Below are positions 47,718-59,200 of a stretch of DNA of 64,000 nucleotides, in pieces. The notes below the pieces were generated by a model. The model was not told the origin of the DNA. It was given only the letters and a program-made list of their open reading frames with translations, and made no database searches. A program made the translations under genes and the position numbers. Source of the DNA: Pipra filicauda (Eukaryota; Chordata; Aves; Passeriformes; Pipridae). Positions within the stretch are counted from its first letter, which is position 1; every line of letters starts with the position of its first letter. Location of the stretch: assembly GCF_003945595.2 (NCBI RefSeq), contig NW_024103718.1, forward strand, positions 2,046,001 through 2,110,000, given 5' to 3'.

Positions 47718-49048
47718 AATCACAGAATTACAGAATGGGTAAAGTTGGAAGAGACCACAGTGGGTCATCTGGTCCAATCTCCCTGATCAAGCCGGGTCTT
47801 CCTAGAGAACACTGCACAGAGTTACACCTAGATGGTTCTTGAATATCTCCAGTGAGGGAGACTCCACAACCTCTCTTGGCAAAGTGTTCCAGTGCACAGT
47901 CCCCTGCACAGTAAAGAAGTTCTACATATTCAGGTGGAACTTCCTGTGTGTCAGTTTCTGTCCCGTCTTATGCTTTACAGCACCAAGAAGAGCCTGGTCC
48001 CATCTTCTTGACACTCTCCCTTCAGATACTTATGCACATTGAAGAGATCCCCTCTTAGTCTTCTCTTCTTGAGTCTGAACACGCCCAGCTGTCTCAGCTT
48101 ATCCTCATAAGAGAGATGATCCAGTCCCCTAATCATCTTTGTAGCCCTCAGCTGGACCTGACCTCAGACATGAGCTCCACGTCTCTTGCACTGAGGAGCC
48201 CAGAACTGGACACAGCACTCCAGATTTGCCTCACTAGGGCTGAGTAGCGGGGGAGGATTACCTCCCTCAACCTATTGGAAATGGTATTCCTAATGCTCCC
48301 CAGGATACCACTGTCCATCTTGACCATAAGGGCATATTGCTGGCTCATGGACAGCTTGTTTTCCACCAGAATTCCCAGGTTCTTCTCCTCAGAGCTGCTT
48401 CCCAGTGGGTCAGCCCCCAGCCTGTACAGGTGCCCAGGGCTACTCGTCTCCAGGTGCAGGACCCTATATTTGCCTTTGTTGAATTTCAGACTGTTTTTCT
48501 CTGTCCAGCTCTCCAATGTGTCAAGGTCCTTCTGAAGGGCTGCACAGCCCTCTGGGGTATCGACCACTCCTCCCATCTTTGTGTCATCAGTGAACTTGCT
48601 AAGGAGGCCTCTGTCGCTTCATCCAAGTCATTGACGAACATGTTAAACAATACTGGGCCCAGTATCAAGTCCTGGGGGACACCACTAGTGACCAGCCTCA
48701 CACTAGAACCCGTGCCACTGATTTCGACCCTCTGGGATCTGCTGTTCAGTCAGTCTCAATCCACCTCACTGTCCACTCATCCAGTCCACACTTCCTGAGT
48801 TTGCCTATGAGGATGTTGTGAGAGACAGTGTCAAAAGCCTTGCTGAAGTCAAGACATACAATATCCACTGCTCTCTCCTCATCCATTCAGGTAGTTGTTT
48901 CATCGTAGAAGACAATCAGGTTCGTTAAGCATGATTTAGCTTCAGTGAATCCATGCTGACTACTCCTGATCACCATCTTGTCATTCATGTGGATAGAGAT
49001 TGCCTCTAGAATGAGACACTCTATCAGCTTTCCAGGGATTGATAGCTA
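47718..49048 (-). mobile_element. CR1 LINE, about 1.3 kb, minus strand
   Basis: The 3' end at the left has AATCACAGAATTACAGAATG, AGTTGGAAGAGACCACAGTG and GGTCATCTGGTCCAATCTCC. The 3' type matches the short copy at 39792. The body extends through the C-terminal region and RT palm and stops at about 49048, just after the region for CTCTATCAGCTTTCCAGGG. It is 5'-truncated and lies in unique DNA with no recognised duplication. Its 3' type and higher divergence set it apart from the nested copy at 36781. Confidence 0.93.
48148..49048 (-). pseudogene. CR1 ORF2 reverse transcriptase remnant with altered FADD
   Basis: From high to low coordinates the peptides include DFSKAFDTVSHNIL (about 48805-48850), [20 protein letters not shown], then [55 protein letters not shown] and NRLREVILPRYSALVR. 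The catalytic FADD is FTDD here (48583-48594). Frame changes occur near 48590 and 48160, and the tail of the C-terminal region is scrambled. The usual PQG before the polymerase box is PQD. It is a non-functional copy. Confidence 0.88.
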
Positions 49049-52000
49049 GCATTGATATTGGGCCAGCACTGTACCAAAAAACCTCCAATTTTCCTGATGA
49101 AAATAAATCAAAATTGTTTCAAACAAAGTCTGCCTTTTTCTCCTGCTAGTATCTGCCTATTTCACAGCTTCAACCCTTGCTGTTCATATCTCAGAGTGGT
49201 CACAAACCAGGCATTTCTTGGATGCATGAGAGTCTGGTAGGACAGAGAAACCATTCTGAATGTCTCTCTCCCAGCTGAAAAATGTTTAATTCAAACTGCT
49301 ACTGCTTTATAGCCATCATAGGCACTCGTTCAGCTATTAGGAATGCCATGAATGCTCGTAGTCATACTGGCATTGTCTATAATGCAGAAGAATATTTTTT
49401 ACCATGGGAGAATTATTTACAAAAGTAATTTTTTCAAGTATATATTTTTTTCATCAGAATAGCTTCTTGTTTGGGGATGGGGTTTTGTTTGTTTGGTTTT
49501 TTGTTTTTTGTCTGTCTTTGGTTACTTGTTTTTTTTCTTTTACTGAAGAATTTCAAATTGGAAACAATGCATTTTGGTCTTCAGAAAGAACATTTTAAAG
49601 AACTCATTCTTTTTTATTCAGTTAGGAAACCAACCATGGAATACCATCTCCCTCTTCAAGCAAGAAAACACAGTGCAGTATGGAAAATGTCATGGTTTCC
49701 ATGGTATGCTCCTGCTGATTGATCCTCTGAGAACAAAGACACTTTAGCCAAACTATAAATAAAACCAAACAATATACAATGTAAATATTTTATTTTTTTC
49801 TATTTCAGAAGAAAACAGATGATTTTCCACTTAAAAAAAGTTTGAGATCTAATTTTCTCTCAGATACTAAAGTCAATGGCAAATAATTCATACATTATTC
49901 CTGTTTTTAATTTATTCCAATCTTGCACTAGATATTCCACTTAATTTTTAAACTTCTAGGTCAATTCTGGAACAGGAGGAAGATGCTTTTAAGAAATGTA
50001 GTCCTACCAGCTCATAAGAAGTGGATTCTCTCTTCTTATAATATTATGCCTTCTGGCCTACTTCACTTGAAATATCTTGGAAACAGTGTCAAATTTGATA
50101 TATTTATGGATACTGACAGGTGGTAGGCGCCAGGGCAGTAAATACTTCCTCCAGGCTATGTCTACTGCAGAACACTCCTCAAGCCACCAAGGCAGAGGCA
50201 CAAGCCATGGTGCCATGTACAAGGAGCAGCCAGAAGAACAATAATTCATAACCAGGATCTGTCCTTCCTAGGAATGATAGCTTGTATCTAGATTTTTATG
50301 ACATCCAGTAGTTACCAGCCTGGAATGCCCTTCGAAAATAAGTAGACTTTCGTCATTCTTGTGAATAGTTCAGAATAGGGGCATTCTGCAGTCCTCATAC
50401 AATATCTCTATTCTATTTCTTTAAATTTAGGGGGGAAAAAAAAGAGAGACCTCTCTTTTTTCTTTCATTTTCCCAAGCTTTTGTCAGTGCTTTCAGAATG
50501 CATCAGCACTCTAAGGCAACACCCTGTCCTCATTTCTACACATTGTTTGTGTACCAGGCTCAGAACTGCCATTTCAAATCACAGTACATTGATTTTTAAT
50601 GTTCTTTTAATTTAGGCTAAAGATGCAGAAATCTTAGCTCAGTCAGGCTGTATGCTGACCTGCATTTGAACTTCTTGCCAGCTGCTTTTAGGTCTCTGAC
50701 AACAATTCTTTTTTTAAAGCCACAATTAAAAAAAATTAAATTATAGGCTGTTTTTAATTATGTTTCAACATTATTTTTGTTCAGTGACTAACAAATATGT
50801 GCTTTCAAAATGGTTGTAAGGGACACAGGATTTAAACAGATGTAATAATCTCACTTACTTCTGTCTCATTCGCTCTTTAGATCTATTGCTATTATCTGAT
50901 TTACTAAGACATAGCAGCTGGTATCACCTTTTTGAGCTTGCTTTGCAAGATTAAATTCTACCACCCCGACCTAGCATAAATATTGAGAAGTGGCACAGCC
51001 CAAGTTCATCATGGGATCTGGTGCATGAAATTAATGCTCTAAAGTAGGATAACAGAATGACACTGACAGGGATATGTTGGTCTGGATAATCCTGGAGTTC
51101 TAGAAGAGGAGAAAAGTTCAGTAAGACAGCATTACCTTACTGAATAGTGAAAAAGAAAATAATGTGTTCCCACATAAGCTGTTTCAGGTAGAGAGGAGTA
51201 GCAGGAATAATATATTACCATATTTAAAAATTATTTATATACTCTGAAAAAGGACACTTAGGAAGCTTCTGCAGTCCTTTTTTCACCTTAATGCTACAGT
51301 TTGCACTTAGCAGTTAGCAAAAGAAAATAAATGCTCCTGAAAAAGCTGGGACAGTGAAACTGGAAACTAGTCCTGCAATATCAATAAATGAAGCTCACTG
51401 GATATTTTAAGCAAGGACAGACTGCAGAAATAACTCAATCTTTTTTTTTTTTAAACAGAAAGTATGACTAAAGATGAGGGTATTTTTAGTATACTTTTAT
51501 TATTCTTTCAGAGCCAATTTTAGTTTAACCTTCTCTTTCTAAGGCATGTTGGAAAGCTGCAAAACCTGTTGTATTCTTGGTTTCATTCCCAACGGCATAC
51601 TGGCATACTACTTTCACAAGACTGCCTTGAGCAGTATTCTGTAAACTAAATGATGATTATGCGTATATGAACACTGGGCCAATAAAGTGGAGAATTTGCT
51701 ATTCACTTTTATAACTGCTGTGTGGCATCTCTTTCTGTTAAGGCAAGGAAAGCTTCCTTATACATTAACATGCTGAAGAAAATAAAAATCGACTTGAAAA
51801 CCTCCGTGTAAGAATATGCACACAAACAGAGTTTAAATTAATCATATATTCTTTGGTGGATGCAAGCAAAAAGGAATGATTTGGCTGGTTTGGTATTATA
51901 AATTTTAAGGTACTAATTTATTTTCAAACTGGAATTTTTCTGTTTGTTCAAACTAGACACTGAAGCTCCTAATAAAATAATAATTTGGTCTGCAGTAAAT

Positions 52001-52365
52001 GTCATTCTGTAGTACTGTTGAAAGCGTAGGCTTCTAAAGGGCAAAATCGACTCAATTTTAAAAAAGAAAATTTACAAAAAAACCCCACCTATAACAGATG
52101 CTCTAGCATATGGCTAGGTTTTAAGTGAGTGCATAGTTGAGCACAGAAAATAAATAAGGGCATGACAAGACCCCCCCTCCTTCTTTTGCCCCATAGATAC
52201 ACTAATCACATGGTCACCAGATGGTATATGCAGAACTCTGAATGCTGTACAATATTTATAGCCACAAATTTGCAGCCTTAAAGTCAGAATATTAAACTGT
52301 TTGTTTCATATGGCAGAAAAGAGGCACTTTAATGCTGTTTATTTTTGTTGTCATTACTATTCAGA
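49049..52365. other. Unique AT-rich noncoding DNA
   Basis: No gene was recognised. T/G-rich patches lie near 49480-49545, a T run near 51441, and non-repetitive stretches at 50040-50280 and 50470-50700. None shows a coding or repeat signature that I know. Confidence 0.6.
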
Positions 52366-52926
52366 GCCCAGGAAAGAACTGGTTTGTGCAACTGAAGTTG
52401 GGCAACCATGCCTTGAAACTGTCTTGGTGGTCTTGTGGTCTTGGTGAAGATAGAGAAGCCAGTTGTGAAGCCATTAGTCTGGCAACCTCTACCACCTTGA
52501 GTAGAAAAACATTAGACTTGATTTTGAAAGCTGAGGAAAGTTGATCAGCTCCCCACAGTGCCATAGGATCCCTATCGGCAAGTATGGCAAGGTGACTTTG
52601 CTCCTGACCCCGCCATCACCATTATCCCACTCTCCCTCTCCGGTGGAGGGGATCGCATTGCACAGATACCCCTCCAGTGCCAAGGTAACTTCTGGATCCT
52701 ATGGCACTTTCCCCTGAAGTCTGGTTTTCTCCTTAATTATTATAGGAGCAACAGTCGTGCTGGATGTCAAAACAATATCTTTTTTGCTCTTACTATCAGA
52801 GGCCACAAGAGGGAGAAGAAGATAACAAAGCCACAGCATGAGCGGTTGCGTGCTCCAAATCATCTTTCAGCTTCACAAAGTCAGTCTGCTCTTCCAGTTT
52901 CCTGGGTTCAAGTAAATAATCATTAA
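52366..52926 (+). other. GC-richer island with an ATG-less open frame; unidentified
   Basis: An island of clearly higher GC stands in AT-rich DNA. A 119-codon frame is open from 52567 to the TAA at 52924-52926, beginning directly after an in-frame TAG and containing no ATG near its start. Its peptide (for example PDPAITIIPLSLSGGGDR and CQGNFWILWHFPLKSGF) matches no family I recognise. Possible splice signals exist: a pyrimidine-rich acceptor ending at ACTATTCAG before 52366, a donor CAAG/GTAACT at 52684/52685, and an acceptor-like TTATTATAG near 52744. These could mark an untranslated or lncRNA exon, or be chance. I do not call it a gene. Confidence 0.25.
52558..52707. repeat. 150-bp segment bounded by 14-bp perfect inverted repeats
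   Basis: GTGCCATAGGATCC (52558-52571) is the exact reverse complement of GGATCCTATGGCAC (52694-52707). Inside, TGGAGGGG (52644-52651) pairs with CCCCTCCA (52669-52676), giving a second, nested inverted repeat. Flanks show no target duplication (CCACA versus TTTCC), so a miniature DNA transposon is possible but unproven. Confidence 0.7.
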
Positions 52927-54878
52927 GCTTTCAAAAGCTGAACATCCAAAAATCACAACTGAAAGGTAAATGAAAATGACACTGGAGGAAGGTTCGCATT
53001 CCATACCCTGACCAAAAAGGACTGAATATTTCTACGAGAAATGATACTAAATACCTCGTAGAAAAAAAAAGAATTAAATCCTTTATTGCAAATAGAAATT
53101 CAATTAACCAGAACACATTTTCTACCTTGAACACATTGACAGCAAAATAATGTGTAAGTTTTTCCTTGATGGAAGATACTGCAGAAGCTTGCAATCACTT
53201 TGGAGGTTTTGATCATTTATTAATTGAAAGATAAATATTCATCTTCATTTTTGGATGTTCTTTTATCTCTCAAGAAACTGATGCATACTCTGACTATTTT
53301 AAAGAAAATAATTTCCGTTACAAAAAAAATTTCTTAGATGCAGTTGTATTAAAAAAAATACAATATTGTTCTAAATATATAAACTAGAGAACACAAAATG
53401 TGGGAAATAGTGTTTCTACTAGACATTAAATCAACACCGCTAGTATTAAAAATTCCAAAATTATACAGATGTATTATCATCTTTGAGAGTGTTTTTGTAA
53501 CCATTCTCATGAGTTCACACTGTCACTCAGGGACCTTTAATGAACACACTAGTAGTGAACACACGGTAGTTTAACAACACTACTGAAGAAAGTATGTGAA
53601 GATGATCAATAAAATATATTGTCCTGGGCTATAAAATACCCTTTTCCCTTCTTCCTTTATTATTTGAATGCTTTTTTTTAACATTGTTTGAAGACCACCA
53701 GGGGCTGTGGCAATTCATAATGTTACAATACTGAAAATAATGTGTTTGATTTATTTTTAATGTGAATACAGTACTGATTTTGTTTGTCAGAAGCCATGGG
53801 GAACAAAGTTGAATATTATAAATTATCAGCTTCCACTTAATGCAATAGAAAATGTAATTAGATCACAAGCAGAGATATGATTTAAAAATGCAGTCTTTTA
53901 TGTTTAGTGAAACGACATTAAAATGTTCTGCTGTTATAAACAGAATGTACATTTCTAGTAAAATTGTAAAGCTCCTATTACAAAAAAATAAAAAAAGATT
54001 ATGGAGAAGAGAGACTAAAAATTAGCATAAACTACATTTTTTCACAGTAAATTTTATTCTCTTTCTGAATTGATTTTTTTTGTTTTGATTAATTTATTTT
54101 CTCCACTTTATTTTTATGATCTAAAAAGAATAAGTGGTAAAAAAGAAGAGAAAATAAATGGACAGAATAGTTTAAAGATTTCAAAAGTTGTGTCTGATCT
54201 TGTGCAAGTACTCATGAAAGATTAATTAAATTATATATGCAAATCTTTGCTACAGGAAACCCAGCCAGTTTAGTATTTAGTTGTGAATGATAGCACGCTC
54301 TTAAACTATAACTTTTTTCCTCTTCTTTCTGTTTTTGTTTTATTTTCTCTTTGAAAAATTAATTTTAAGTTACAAATTCTATGTATGACTTACAGAAGAG
54401 AAAATATATACTTTCATCATAAAACAGTAGGGTTTTTTTCACCTCTCATTGTGTCAATCCCATACTTTTCCTGTCATGTCTCCAGTGCAGTGGCTTAAAA
54501 GTTAGACAGTCAATCTCAAGAAAACAAGATAAAAATAATCTTGTTTTAATGCAACCAGAGTAGTAATTTTGTTTAAATTTGCTTGGACTTTGGGTTTTTT
54601 TTCTAAGTACATTTTTGCTATTTGCTTTTTAAATTCAGACATCTTTTACAGATCTAGGAATTAAAGTTTTCAAACTCAGACATCACATTTTATAATTAGC
54701 TAGTAAGGTAAACAAAAAAGGAGTCTTCTTCCCTTCAGTTTTCCCATTTCTGATATCTGTAGGTCATGGTGTAGTTCACCATTTTCTTGTAGCCGTTATT
54801 TCAGCTTTCTCATTAGCCTGATCATGGTGAGACTTACTTACTCAAAAATTATACAGAGCAGGTGTACAGAAATGTACC
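52927..54878. other. Unique, strongly AT-rich noncoding DNA
   Basis: No gene or recognisable transposon was found. It has many A/T runs and short open frames without motifs. Confidence 0.6.
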
Positions 54879-55008
54879 TTTTGTTGATGTTGTGGTTGTG
54901 GTTTTGGTTTTGGGTTTGGGTTTTTTTTTGGTTGGTTTGGTTTGGTTTTGGTGGGTTTGGTTTGTTTGTTTTGCTATTTGTTTTGCTTTGTTTTGTGTTG
55001 TTCTTTTT
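54879..55008. repeat. G/T-rich low-complexity tract
   Basis: About 130 bases are made almost only of G and T on the plus strand, with runs such as GGTTTTGGTTTTGGGTTTGG and GGTTGGTTTGGTTTGG. Its strand asymmetry is extreme, and multiple GG/GGG runs could form two- or three-layer quadruplexes. The long Val/Leu/Phe/Trp/Gly-rich open frames over it are compositional artefacts. Confidence 0.92.
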
Positions 55009-55590
55009 ACTGCAGGGGTTACAAAATATGCTGGAAACTCTAAACCAATCCCAGGATACAAAAAACAGTAAGAGTCACCACTTACCGACTGACAGATGCC
55101 TCACTGTTGTGTGGACCACCTGGAAGACTAGAGACCACCACTAACTTGCAAGCCACTGTCATAAAATATTCTTGATTTACCATCTGCTTTTATGAAATAT
55201 TCCTGAAATTAAATATCTTAACGGAAGCATGGAATGAGGTGGTTCAGTTTGAAACTTTGTCTATTTGTGAGTTCAGTGAAGGAATAAACCACAGCTCCAC
55301 TGTGTATGTTGTGCTGTTATGGTTTTTAAAACCTGTACTCTACCTTTTTGCCTGTAATAAATCCAGTTTACAGTGGATTTCAGCTTTTATAGTAACATGA
55401 TGCATTTTTATGTACTATTATTTTTTCTTGACAACATAGGTTTTAGCTCTCAGAAATTACAAATATATTGCCCAAAATGTTAGGCTTTATATAATGTCAA
55501 ATAACACAATTTTATTATATAAATTTGCAGGAAAATAAGCTATTAATTTGAGTACAGACATGTATATGTTTCCTAGATCAGATTTATATT

Positions 55591-55630
55591 ACTGTAATAG
55601 ATTTCAGTATACTGTAGTAGATTTCAGTAT
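55591..55630. repeat. 20-bp tandem duplication
   Basis: Two adjacent 20-base units beginning ACTGTAATAG and ACTGTAGTAG are identical except for one base. This is a simple slippage duplication in unique sequence. Confidence 0.93.
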
Positions 55631-56150
55631 ATAGACCTTGCTCTATATGGATTTATAGAGAGAGTTGTTTACATGCAAGTCTTCTTCTGTAAGGAAGAGT
55701 TATGTAGCAGAAGCTTAAATTAATAAAATATATTTCCAGAGAATTCTTAAATGAACAAGAAAGAAGTTGGCAAGAATACTTTTATGCATATGGCATTACT
55801 AAAAGTTTTTAAATAATGTAAGGGAAATATTTGCTTTTTTATTAAATTTTATAATTTATAAACTTCATGGATTTGTTCTATGACCAAGAAAATGTGTTTG
55901 ATTCATAATATACATGATAGGATTTTCCTAAGAGTACTCATGTGAATGAAGATTTGAAAGACAGCAGTGAATAGATGTGCTGCGCGCTAAGGGTGGCAAG
56001 AGAGATGTGAACATTGCAGTACCTGTAACTGCAACATGTGTAGGTGAGGTCTGTTTTTATGCATCATCTGAGCTTGTCCCTCATCTTTATAGACACAGAT
56101 AAAATTTGGAAAATTTTTTATGAAAGTCTTTCCATTCTATCTGTTTGTGG

Positions 56151-56254
56151 GATTTGTGGTTGTTTGTTTTTCTTGTGTTTTCTGTTTTTTTGTTTTAGTT
56201 TGTTTTTTTTGGGGTGGTAGGTTTTTTTTCCTATTTTTTCTTTTTTTTTTTTTA
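56151..56254. repeat. T-rich low-complexity tract with G interruptions
   Basis: Long T runs are broken by G (TTTGTTTTTC, TTTTTTTTGGGGTGG, then a 13-base T run). It resembles the G/T tract at 54879 but is more T-rich. Confidence 0.88.
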
Positions 56255-59200
56255 AACATCTAAATTCAATGCAAATAGATATACAATGTTTTGTATATGT
56301 ATTTGTGTGAGCATTAATGGAGAATTTCTACATGCAGTGGATGAAGCAGGATTTGTAGGGAGAAACAGCTGATGATCAAAAAATTCATTTGCAAAGAATA
56401 CTGGCTGGAAGTAGTTCCCAGTCTGATGTGCTTGAGCTGGTTGAAGGCTGGAAAAGCAGAGATGCTCTTGCTAGAGTTCAGCAGCAAACACAGATCCACA
56501 TCCAAAAGGCATACACAGGAGTTGAAAAGTTCAGGGTAGACCTTAAGCATTCCAGTATTTTAGGAGAGGAAAGATTTCTAGTTTATTAGTGTAAAAAAGT
56601 CACTGTAAAAAATATGACTGCTGTGGAGTATATAATGACAAAGGATGCTGATTTTCCTTTCTCAGTTGTTTTTTTTGCTTCTTGGATTTTTAATTCTATT
56701 CCAAGTTCATTCATATAATGTAGTTAGGGAAAGACATACACTTTTAAAAACCACAGTTTGCTTGGGTTGTGGAAACTGGAAGGAAAGTGGTATAGCTTTG
56801 TGTCTGTGTGAGATATAAGACTATTTCTTGCACAATCACAATGAGAAATAAGGTAAATTTTCATTTTCTTTATAGAATAGCTTTTTTTTGTAAACTATCA
56901 CAGCGAATGTCACACAGAAATATTCTTTCAATTATTAAATGAAAGGTTTCATAACATTATATACAATATCATTTAATGCTTTTTATTTTAATTCAATTCT
57001 TAAGTGGTGATAACAGCAATGCCTTTTTCCTGCTTCAGTTTGTAAGAGAATATTAAACTCATGACATGGCTACCTAATTTTATGTGTGGTTTTTTCCCTT
57101 TTCCATTTAATAATTTATCTTTTTAAAAATAATTCCTATTATTATAAAGCTTTATAGAAAGTTTTTTTTTCCATTAATATTTTGTGTGCTAGACATTTAT
57201 GTAGGTAAAAATGCTTCAAATCTTTACCCTCAATAACATCTTATTAAGGAATAGATGGAGGGTTGTGTTTGTGAGTGTATCAGAACTAAGCCCAAAGCTG
57301 GCACAACTTCTAAATGCCATTCAGTGTCATTTTAAAACAACATTTTACAAGTGTGATGATGTGAGAATACATGGCTGAATATGAGTGAAAAAGAAAAAAA
57401 ACAAAACAGTAAAAACTTGTAATTGCTAGCACAATAGGAACAAACTGTGCTTTTGTTTATGGTTTCTCCAAAACAAAAACTAACAACTGGAAGTTATTCA
57501 CAGTTACATCCCTGATTCCTGTGAAAATGGAAAGCATTCTGTAGGGTAAAAAACGCCTGTTATTACATACATATCAACAGACTCAAGTATATACATTTAA
57601 AGAAACTTTGATTCAGACCTCCCATTCTTCAAATAAACCAAATTTAAAAATAATATTCTCTTTCTTGAGTCAGTGACAACAATGAATCAATTTAAATATG
57701 GTAACGGTATAAATTATAAGAAGTGATATATTTAGTCCCATCATGGAGACTGACATTCAGTACAAAATAGAGGGGGAAAAGCAGTATTGCGTTTTGCCAA
57801 CATTTTTCCAACAAAATTTTGCATGAAAACTTCTACATAAGACTAAGTTATCTTTCCCTACATGTAAAACCAACTTCTCTATTTCAGAAAGAAATATTCA
57901 CCTCTGAGACCACTGTGGTCACAAAGAGTGCAACAGGGGCTAGGCAGAACATGAACTTATTAGGGGAACAGGAAAGAGCCTTGGTCTTTCTTTTTCATAG
58001 GTCTTGACATGTTTAGCAAAGTCCCATGTTATGTAACATAGACACACATGCATATCTAATTAGATATTTAATAGACTCATCTACAGGCTTGACTCTGTAG
58101 GCTCAAAGTTCATAAGCAGGTTTTTTTTTCCCAGCTCATTTTGTGGCTCTCACCTACAGTATGTTTTTAGTCGGTTGACGGCCCTTGAACAGCCATCTGA
58201 ATGATGTCCGTACAAGTGGAATTTTGATGAGATGATGGTGTAGAAATCAGATGGATCATTTTTTATTTCTAAAGTGGTCTGCAAATATTAAAGGTCATTA
58301 AAATGAAATAAAAATAAATTTGTCTTTACAGATTGCAGCTCCTTTATATCCAAGTCTTGTGAACAGCTGCATGTAGGCAGACAATTTTGGTTAAATACAG
58401 ATTGTTTGCTGACTTCTTGCAAGATTATAGATTTCAACAATGTGAAAATGTCAATACACAGATCCTGCTTTTGCCTTGGAAATGATTTTTTTTTTAGTCA
58501 AAGCAATTATTTGCTTTTTTTTAACAGAAGTGTAAAACTGACTCTGTGCTCTTGAGTGGAGTTGTCAAATTATGCTACTTACTTCAGTGAAACTTCTCCA
58601 TGTAGAGAAAGACATATGAAGAACTCCTCAAGAGAGAAGGGTAATTTCTTTCTGGTGAGTGTTATAGGTGGAGTCAGAGGACACTGTACCAGATCAGTTT
58701 TATCTCTACTGTTGTTTTCAGTGAAAAAATGCAGAAATATTTCACTATTCACTTTTTGCTTTATTCAAGGAAGACAAGGGGAAAAATGAAGTATTTTACT
58801 ACAGCATTCTTAAGAGAACCTTTTATGGTTTGAAATTTTTTGTGGCTATATCATTCTTAAAAAAATTTCTGTTCAATACTCATCATCTGAACCCACTCAT
58901 AAATAGGATAAAGATCCATAATACTCCCTGATACCTCTCTGATTTCAGTAGTTCCAGGGCCCACAGAAATATTTGTTTTTTATAAGTTTGGTAGATATAA
59001 ATGGCTGAAATTTTCTTTCTCACTGCCTACTGTCAATAATATTTTGTAAAAGTTTCATAGATTTTCTTTTTGCATATTTATACTGCTATGAATGAGAAGC
59101 AGAATATATATAGTCTTTAAATATAAGGAGGGAGATAAAGTTCATTGTCTGCATATAATTAAAATTAAGTTTATTTTTGCTCAAATATTTCCATCCCAAG

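Noticed and set aside
47568..47786. Open frame starting with poly-Leu and poly-Met
   Set aside because: The start is the TTG/ATG microsatellite and the rest runs into the antisense of CR1.
54824..55144. 106-codon frame rich in Phe, Trp, Val and Gly that resembles membrane segments
   Set aside because: It is produced by translating the G/T-rich low-complexity tract.
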